Source of the DNA: Microcystis elabens FACHB-917 | GTDB lineage: Bacteria; Cyanobacteriota; Cyanobacteriia; PCC-6307; Cyanobiaceae | NCBI RefSeq assembly: GCF_014698445.1 | Contig: NZ_JACJSZ010000021.1 | Location: 1 to 49,230 of the forward strand | Length of the DNA: 49,230 nt | Direction: 5' to 3' | In this document: in pieces, positions 44,670 through 49,230 of the stretch | Layout: each line of letters opens with the position of its first letter | Numbering within the stretch: position 1 is the stretch's first letter | Program-made: the position numbers and the translations under genes | The notes under the pieces: generated by a model | Seen by the model: the letters and a program-made list of their open reading frames with translations, nothing else | Databases searched by the model: none | What the model was told of the DNA's origin: nothing

Positions 44670-45932
44670 TCAGCGGGAACCGCTGCGGCGCCGGCCCCGG
44701 TCGTGGCCCCCTCCCTGCCCGTGGAGGGGTCCCTGATTGCGGCGGCCTCGGCCACCGCTGAGGTCCAGGGGCGGCGCCGAAAGCACGGTGGGCTCAAAGC
44801 CGGGGACCACCCGGCGGGGCAGGGGTGCGCCGATCAGCCGCTCGATCGCCCGCAGCAGCTCATGTTCCTCAGCCGCCACCAGGGAGATGGCATGGCCGTT
44901 CTGACCCGCCCGGCCGGTGCGGCCGATGCGGTGGACGTAGTCCTCGGCCACGTTGGGCAGGTCGAGGTTGACCACATGGGGCAGCTGGTGGATGTCGATG
45001 CCGCGGGCGGCGATGTCGGTGGCCACCAGCACCCGCACCTCACCGCTCTTGAAGTCCGCCAGCGCCCGGGTGCGGGCCCCCTGGCTCTTGTTGCCGTGGA
45101 TCGCCGCCGCCCCGAGGCCCTCCTTCTCGAGCCGCTCCGCCAGGCGGTTGGCGCCGTGCTTGGTGCGGGAGAACACCAGAACCTGGCGCCAGTCGCTGCT
45201 GCGGATCAGGTGGCTGAGCAGATCCCCCTTGCGGTCCATGTCGCAGGGATGGATCACCTGCTCCACCAGCGGCGCGGCCTGGTTCTCGGGCGTGGCCTGG
45301 AGCTGCACCGGGTTGTGCAGCAGGCCGGTGGCCAGCCGCCGGATCTCGCTGGAGAAGGTGGCGGAGAAGAGCAGGTTCTGCCGTTTCGCCGGCAGCAGGG
45401 AGAGGATCCGGCGGATGTCGCGGATGAAGCCCATGTCGAGCATCCGGTCGGCCTCATCGAGCACCAGGATCTCGATCCGGTCGAGCCGCAGGGCGTTCTG
45501 CTGGTGCAGGTCCATCAGCCGGCCGGGGGTGGCCACCAGCACATCGGCACCGCGTCGCAGCCGCTGCATCTGGGGGTTGGCGCTCACCCCGCCGAAGACG
45601 ACGTCGGAACGCAGATCCAGGTAGCGGCCGTAGGCGGTCACGCTGTCGCCCACCTGGGCCGCCAGCTCGCGGGTGGGCGTCAGCACCAGGGCCCGCACCA
45701 CACCCGCCCGGGCGTGGGGACCGTGGCGCAGCCGCTCCAGCATCGGCAAGGTGAAGCCCGCCGTCTTGCCGGTGCCCGTCTGGGCGGCCGCCATCACGTC
45801 GTGGCCGGCGAGCACGGCCGGAATGCACTGCCGCTGGATCGGCGAGGGGCTGCTGTAGCCCTTGGCGGCCACGGCCTTGAGGATCGGCTCCGACAGGCCC
45901 AGCGCGGCGAAATCGGTCGCCAGTCCGGCCAT
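44670..45932 (-). CDS. DEAD-box RNA helicase, RhlE-type
   Basis: From the Met at 45932 the protein is 420 residues. Q motif [26 protein letters not shown], Walker [10 protein letters not shown], motif Ia PTRELAAQV, motif II DEAD in [14 protein letters not shown], motif III SAT, motif [19 protein letters not shown], motif [13 protein letters not shown] and motif [12 protein letters not shown] are all present. The basic Gly/Arg-rich tail is an RNA-binding extension. An in-frame ATG at 46169 would add 79 Ser/Pro-rich residues and start 4 bases after the neighbouring gene; I cannot exclude it. It unwinds RNA, probably in ribosome assembly, RNA decay or cold response. Confidence 0.92.
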   Translation of the reverse strand: MAGLATDFAALGLSEPILKAVAAKGYSSPSPIQRQCIPAVLAGHDVMAAAQTGTGKTAGFTLPMLERLRHGPHARAGVVRALVLTPTRELAAQVGDSVTAYGRYLDLRSDVVFGGVSANPQMQRLRRGADVLVATPGRLMDLHQQNALRLDRIEILVLDEADRMLDMGFIRDIRRILSLLPAKRQNLLFSATFSSEIRRLATGLLHNPVQLQATPENQAAPLVEQVIHPCDMDRKGDLLSHLIRSSDWRQVLVFSRTKHGANRLAERLEKEGLGAAAIHGNKSQGARTRALADFKSGEVRVLVATDIAARGIDIHQLPHVVNLDLPNVAEDYVHRIGRTGRAGQNGHAISLVAAEEHELLRAIERLIGAPLPRRVVPGFEPTVLSAPPLDLSGGRGRRNQGPLHGQGGGHDRGRRRSGSR

Positions 45933-46173
45933 CGGAGGGTTCAGCCCTTTGGCGCCGTGGCCGGCGGTGGGGCCCGAAGCGGGGGCGGGGGTGCGGGAAT
46001 CGGCGCCACCCGGGTTGGAGGTGGGGCCGACCCCCGCGGTGGAGGTGGGGGAGGAACCGTTGCCGCTGCGTCGGCTCCGGGTGACCTGGGCCTCGGGCCT
46101 GGAGATGGGGGCGGTGATCGGGCGCGTATACGGAGAGGCCACCAGCCTAGGACCGGCCGGCGACGCCATCGCC

Positions 46174-46521
46174 TCAGCGGGGCGCGCGGTGGCTGCAGCG
46201 CTCGCAGGGACCTTCCGGCAGCACCGCGCAGCGCAGCAGGGGGCTGCGGGCGTTGAAGCGGCAGTGGGGGTCACCGATCACCCAGCGCCCGTCCCACCAG
46301 AGGGCATCCGCCGGCTGTCGTTGAGGCTTCACCTGCAGCGCCACCGTCGCCAGTTCGTAGCGGCCCTGGCGCAGGCGGTAGCGGTGACGGCGCTGCAGCA
46401 CCAGGAAGCTGTCCGCGCCGATGGTCAGCCAGCGGCCTGGATGGGGCACGTCGCCGAGCGCTTCGATCTCGATCGTGGTGATCAGCCGGTCCGAGTCGAT
46501 CTGACGCAGTTCGATCCGCAT
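46174..46521 (-). CDS. Conserved cyanobacterial protein of unknown function
   Basis: The 115-residue frame begins [29 protein letters not shown] and is beta-rich, with [20 protein letters not shown] and [30 protein letters not shown]. Four Cys include a terminal C-x2-C, perhaps a metal site. It sits 13 bases after the TerC-like gene and just before the helicase, all on the minus strand, so likely one operon. Family not recognised. Confidence 0.7.
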   Translation of the reverse strand: MRIELRQIDSDRLITTIEIEALGDVPHPGRWLTIGADSFLVLQRRHRYRLRQGRYELATVALQVKPQRQPADALWWDGRWVIGDPHCRFNARSPLLRCAVLPEGPCERCSHRAPR

Positions 46522-46534
46522 CGCTCGACGGGAC

Positions 46535-47338
46535 TCAGGCGTCGCCGCTGCCCTGCTCGGGCAGGGTCGACGGGTCGGCCCGCAGGGAGAAACCCCAGGC
46601 GAACAGCCCCGCCACCAGCAGTAGCAGGGCCCATTCCGGTACCTCCACGGCCGGCAGCACCAGGCGCAGCAGCAGTTTCAGGCCCACCAGCCCGACGGCC
46701 AGGTAGCCGGCGGTCTCTAGGTGGGGGAAGATCTCCAGCCAGCGCAGGAACAGTTCGGCGGTGAGCCGCAGGGCGATGATGCCGATCAAGCCGCCGGCCA
46801 TCACCAGCGGCACCCGGTCGGTCACCGCCACGGCGGCGGAGACGCTGTCGAGGGAGAAGGCCAGGTCGGTGAAGGCCAGGGTGGCCACGATCGAGCCAAG
46901 GGTGGCGCCATGGTGGGGATGGCCGGGCTCATGGAGGGCGCCGTGGGCGGGGTGCTCGGGCGGCGCCGGATTCTGGCCGGCCCCGGCGTCATCGGGGTCG
47001 TCGTCCTGCCCCAGCAGGTGGCGGCCGCAGAGCCAGAGCAGGTAGGCCGAGGCCAGCAGTTGCAGGGGCCAGAAGGCCAGCACCTGGCTGGCCAGGGCGA
47101 TCAGGGCGAGCCGGAAGATCAGGGCCAGCACCAGGCCCAGGTTCAGGGCCATGCGCTGGCGCGCCGGGTCATGCAGCCGCCGGGAGATGGCGGCCAGGGC
47201 GATGGCGTTGTCGGCGGAGAGCACCGCCTCCAGCCCCACCAGCAGGGGCAGCAGCAGGAGCACCTCACCCCACTGGTCCGCTTCCTGCAGCAGGGGCTGC
47301 AGCAGGGGCGTGAGGCTCTCCACCGATTCCACTTCCAT
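46535..47338 (-). CDS. TerC family integral membrane protein
   Basis: From Met at 47338 the protein is 267 residues with about seven helices. Signature blocks are LVGLEAVLSADNAIALAAISRRL (about 33-55) and LAFTDLAFSLDSVSAAVAVTD, with the paired acidic residues in membrane helices typical of TerC. A His/Asp-rich loop between helices (GQDDDPDDAGAGQNPAPPEHPAHG..HEPGHPHHG) could bind metal. TerC proteins export metals such as Mn2+ or, in the plant homologue, help thylakoid protein insertion. The long in-frame upstream extension to 47638 has no membrane character and is rejected. Confidence 0.9.
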   Translation of the reverse strand: MEVESVESLTPLLQPLLQEADQWGEVLLLLPLLVGLEAVLSADNAIALAAISRRLHDPARQRMALNLGLVLALIFRLALIALASQVLAFWPLQLLASAYLLWLCGRHLLGQDDDPDDAGAGQNPAPPEHPAHGALHEPGHPHHGATLGSIVATLAFTDLAFSLDSVSAAVAVTDRVPLVMAGGLIGIIALRLTAELFLRWLEIFPHLETAGYLAVGLVGLKLLLRLVLPAVEVPEWALLLLVAGLFAWGFSLRADPSTLPEQGSGDA

Positions 47339-47409
47339 TCCTCGGGTTCGCTCGGCCGTGGAGGCTGCAAACGAGCACTCTAGAAAGACCGTTGGCCCGT
47401 CCCGCCCCC

Positions 47410-48198
47410 ATGCACCTCCAGGTCCGACTGCTCCACTGCGATGGCGGCCGCCGCGTCGTGATGGTCTCGGCCCATGAGGGGGAGCGACTCCTGGGCAGCG
47501 CCCTGGGGGAGGCCGGCGATGCCGAGGAGGCCGAAGACCGCGCCAGGGCCCGCCTCCTGACCCGGCTTCAGAGCCCGGGGTCGGCCCCGGAGACGCGGAC
47601 GCGGGCCCATCAAGCCCCGGCGCCGAGCCCTCAGGCACCGGTGCCTGCCCCCGCCGCGCTGTCGCCGGCCTCGCCGCTGTCGGCCTCGTCGCCTCCCCCG
47701 CTGCCGTCGTTGCCCGATTCGCCCCCCGCTGCTCCGCCGGTGCCGGCGCCGGCCAGTCCCGTCGAGGATCCCCAGGACTGGAGCGCCGAGCTCACCCATC
47801 TGGATCTGCAGCTGCGCCGTCTCGGCTGGGACCGGGACCGGGAAGCGGCCTACCTGCAGCGCTGCTTCGGCCACCCCAGCCGCGACCGGATCACCGTCTA
47901 CGTCGACCTGATCGCCTATCTGCAGGCGATCGAGGGCCTCGAGCCCGGCTGTGATCCCGCCACCGCCGCAGTGCCGCTGCGGCGGGCCGACCTTCTCGAG
48001 CAGTGCAACCTGCTCCTCCAGCAGCTGGGCTGGGACGGGAGCATGGGCCGGAGCTTCCTCGAGAAGCACCTGGGCGTGAGCAGCCGCCAGCAGCTCAAGG
48101 ACGCCGACCTGCTCCGCTTCAACATTCTGCTGGAGGAGGAGACCCTGCGGGCCAGCGCCGACGGGCCGGCGGCCCCTGGCCCCGCGGCGGAAGGCTGA
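47410..48198 (+). CDS. Cyanobacterial protein with Pro/Ala-rich linker and repeated helical modules
   Basis: From ATG 47410 there are 262 residues: a small N-terminal domain (MHLQVRLLHCDGGRRVVMVSAHEGERLLGSALGEAGDAEEAEDRARARL), a Pro/Ala/Ser linker (about 57-118), and a C-terminal domain with two similar modules. These are LDLQLRRLGWDRDREAAYLQRCFGHPSRDRIT, then CNLLLQQLGWDGSMGRSFLEKHLGVSSRQQL; each has LGW followed by a helix and a short basic end, as in small nucleic-acid-binding motifs. The internal repeat is visible by eye. Function unknown. It diverges from terC with 71 bases between starts. Confidence 0.72.
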   Translation: MHLQVRLLHCDGGRRVVMVSAHEGERLLGSALGEAGDAEEAEDRARARLLTRLQSPGSAPETRTRAHQAPAPSPQAPVPAPAALSPASPLSASSPPPLPSLPDSPPAAPPVPAPASPVEDPQDWSAELTHLDLQLRRLGWDRDREAAYLQRCFGHPSRDRITVYVDLIAYLQAIEGLEPGCDPATAAVPLRRADLLEQCNLLLQQLGWDGSMGRSFLEKHLGVSSRQQLKDADLLRFNILLEEETLRASADGPAAPGPAAEG

Positions 48199-48210
48199 GG
48201 GCGATCCCGT

Positions 48211-48957
48211 TCAGGGCAGCGGGCCGCTGCCGCTGCCCTGCGGCTCCCTCGCCTCACTGAGGGCGTGGAAGTAGGCCATGTCGGCGGGAAGCGTCCGCGC
48301 CGAGGAGGCCCGGGGCACCAGCCGCCGCCGCAGGCCCCTGGCCCGCAGGATCTGCCAGCGGGCCGGCAGTTCCCGCAGCAGGGAGGCTTCGCGATCCCGC
48401 CGCTGGCTGCCGGCCGCGAAGGCGAGGGCGTACACCACGGCCAGAACGAGGACCCGCAGGGTCTGCTGGGCGATGGCCCAGAGCTCCGGCCGCCAGGGGG
48501 AATGGATGACGGCTCTGGAGCTTCGCAGGGACTCCTGCAGCCGTTCGCTCAGGTTCCGCTTCACTTCCGGCAGGGGACGGGGGGGGGCATCCAGGCGCAG
48601 GCCCGGGCCTTGCACGGCCGCGATCCGCTGCTGCAGGTCCTCCACCGAGGTGGCGGCTTCGATGGCGCGCTGGAAAGCGTCGGCGCGTTCCGCCGCCACC
48701 GCCATGGGACTGCTCTGGCTGCGGACCACCAGCCCGTACCCCTGGGCGGCGGAGACGGCCTGAAGAGGCACCAGCAGCAGAAAGCCCAGCGCCGCTCCGC
48801 TGGCCCAGCGGGCCACGGCCCGGCGACGGGCCTGGATCCGGAGGCGGTCGGGTTCGAGATGGGCCAGCAGATGGACCAGCCCCAGGCCCACCAGGGGCAG
48901 AGGTGCTCCATCCAGCAGGGCACCGATCAGACGGCTGAGACCGTCCGTTTGCCCCAC
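48211..48957 (-). CDS. HpsJ-like membrane protein (tentative)
   Basis: The 248-residue protein has three to four hydrophobic helices (LPLVGLGLVHLLAHL, WASGAALGFLLLVPLQAVSAAQGYGLV, LRVLVLAVVYALAFAAG) around a soluble coiled helix region with FQRAIEAATSVEDLQQRIAAVQGPGLRL. The LLxPLQ element after the second helix and the general plan recall cyanobacterial HpsJ, a protein from hormogonium-polysaccharide loci. The likeness is weak and no polysaccharide genes are nearby. It converges with the gene at 47410, 12 bases away. Confidence 0.65.
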   Translation of the reverse strand: MGQTDGLSRLIGALLDGAPLPLVGLGLVHLLAHLEPDRLRIQARRRAVARWASGAALGFLLLVPLQAVSAAQGYGLVVRSQSSPMAVAAERADAFQRAIEAATSVEDLQQRIAAVQGPGLRLDAPPRPLPEVKRNLSERLQESLRSSRAVIHSPWRPELWAIAQQTLRVLVLAVVYALAFAAGSQRRDREASLLRELPARWQILRARGLRRRLVPRASSARTLPADMAYFHALSEAREPQGSGSGPLP

Positions 48958-49108
48958 CGGCAGGGGCAGAACCGCGTTCGGCAGCGTGACGGCCTAGGAG
49001 CCAGTTGCGCGTAACGCGGTCGCCGCCGCCGCTTTCCCCCGCCGTGCACATTTCGTGTGCCAGCTGAACGTGATTTTACCGGATTCGTTGCTCCAGGAGC
49101 GCTTGAGC

Positions 49109-49135
49109 AACCCCGCCAAGGTGCTTGGCGGGGTT
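49109..49135. terminator. Strong hairpin next to the transposase end
   Basis: AACCCCGCCAAG (49109-49120) pairs perfectly with CTTGGCGGGGTT (49124-49135) around GTG, a 12-bp stem ending 8 bases beyond the transposase stop codon. With As on one side and Ts on the other it can act in either direction. It could instead be part of the element's terminal structure. Confidence 0.7.
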
Positions 49136-49143
49136 GGTTCCCC

Positions 49144-49230
49144 TCACCCCATCGCCATCGCCTCCTGTTGGTGTTGTTGCTTCAGGTAGCGCCATAACTT
49201 GTTGAGGTTGTGGGTGGCGCCCCAGAGCAG
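49144..49230 (-). CDS. IS1182-like transposase, C-terminal fragment (runs off right edge)
   Basis: The last 28 codons are visible and read LLWGATHNLNKLWRYLKQQ..., ending TGA at 49144. The block THNL-x-KLWR is the usual C-terminus of IS1182-family DDE transposases (often THNLLKLWRH). The rest of the element, including its catalytic core, lies beyond the window, so whether it is intact is unknown. Confidence 0.65.
   Translation of the reverse strand: MLWGATHNLNKLWRYLKQQHQQEAMAMG

Noticed and set aside
46169-46274. N-terminal extension of the RhlE-type helicase upstream of 46169
   Set aside because: The extra Cys/Ala-rich residues overlap the end of the neighbouring gene; the extension from 46169 to 45932 remains open, but this part does not look coding.
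1-49230. CRISPR arrays, tRNA and rRNA genes
   Set aside because: No regularly spaced direct repeats and no cloverleaf or rRNA-like sequence were seen; the regular repeats in the first 7 kb are the attC sites, which are hundreds to thousands of bases apart.

Overview
The window looks like a chromosome segment of a high-GC alpha-cyanobacterium of the Cyanobium/freshwater Synechococcus type. It encodes AcsF (chlorophyll synthesis), Psb30 (photosystem II), phosphoribulokinase, class II fructose-bisphosphate aldolase, a Ycf20-like protein, a CbbY-like phosphatase, a Zam-type RNase II homologue and UPF0182. From about 7.8 kb onward it is very GC-rich core DNA with many ATGA-type overlaps. The first 7.3 kb is much more AT-rich, has different codon use and carries no housekeeping gene.

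Region 1 (1-7323) reads as an integron gene-cassette array without a visible integrase. Five attC-like sites (140-223, 993-1077, 3407-3493, 4987-5073, 5565-5654) lie at the 3' ends of leftward-transcribed genes. Their arms pair with extra unpaired bases on one side, and the arms covary between sites. The 7-base core at one end of each cassette is complementary to the core at its other end, as expected if each had circularised. Gene order along the minus strand is: TcmP + DUF5131 (two-gene cassette); a small membrane-anchored protein; a membrane protein with a GspG-like C-terminus; a type II restriction-modification pair; a TIGR02391/HEPN-like protein; and the start of an MNT-type nucleotidyltransferase running off the left edge. 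A GTTAGCC core at 7317-7323 is the probable attI-side junction. A strong promoter with two nested palindromes precedes TcmP. Between 7324 and 7825 there is no convincing gene, only a cluster of TAAGAYG repeats.

Region 2 (7826-19074) has an unusual alpha/beta-hydrolase-subtilisin fusion on the minus strand. Divergent from it is a plus-strand run: polysaccharide deacetylase, lpxD, leuB, prk, a small protein, prepilin peptidase, accD, a secreted protein, a Gfo/Idh/MocA oxidoreductase and fructose-bisphosphate aldolase, closed by a terminator.

Region 3 (19278-33584) has a CsgG-family protein and UPF0182 (minus), thrC plus a MoaD/ThiS-like carrier and a bicupin (plus), an FtsH protease (minus), rpmF (plus), glycerate kinase/Ycf20/CbbY-like phosphatase (minus), then recJ and a CLC channel (plus). 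A 35-codon psb30 gene lies antisense to the 3' end of the CLC reading frame.

Region 4 (33632-44063) is a nearly continuous plus-strand run: Cys-cluster protein, split UPF0016 transporter pair, Zam-like RNase II homologue lacking the usual catalytic aspartates, UbiX, two cyanobacterial proteins of unknown function, acsF, tldD/tldE and fmt. Region 5 (44173-49230) holds two small orphan genes, a RhlE-type DEAD-box helicase, a TerC-family protein, two little-known cyanobacterial proteins, and the C-terminus of an IS1182-like transposase behind a 12-bp hairpin. I saw no tRNA, rRNA or CRISPR array.
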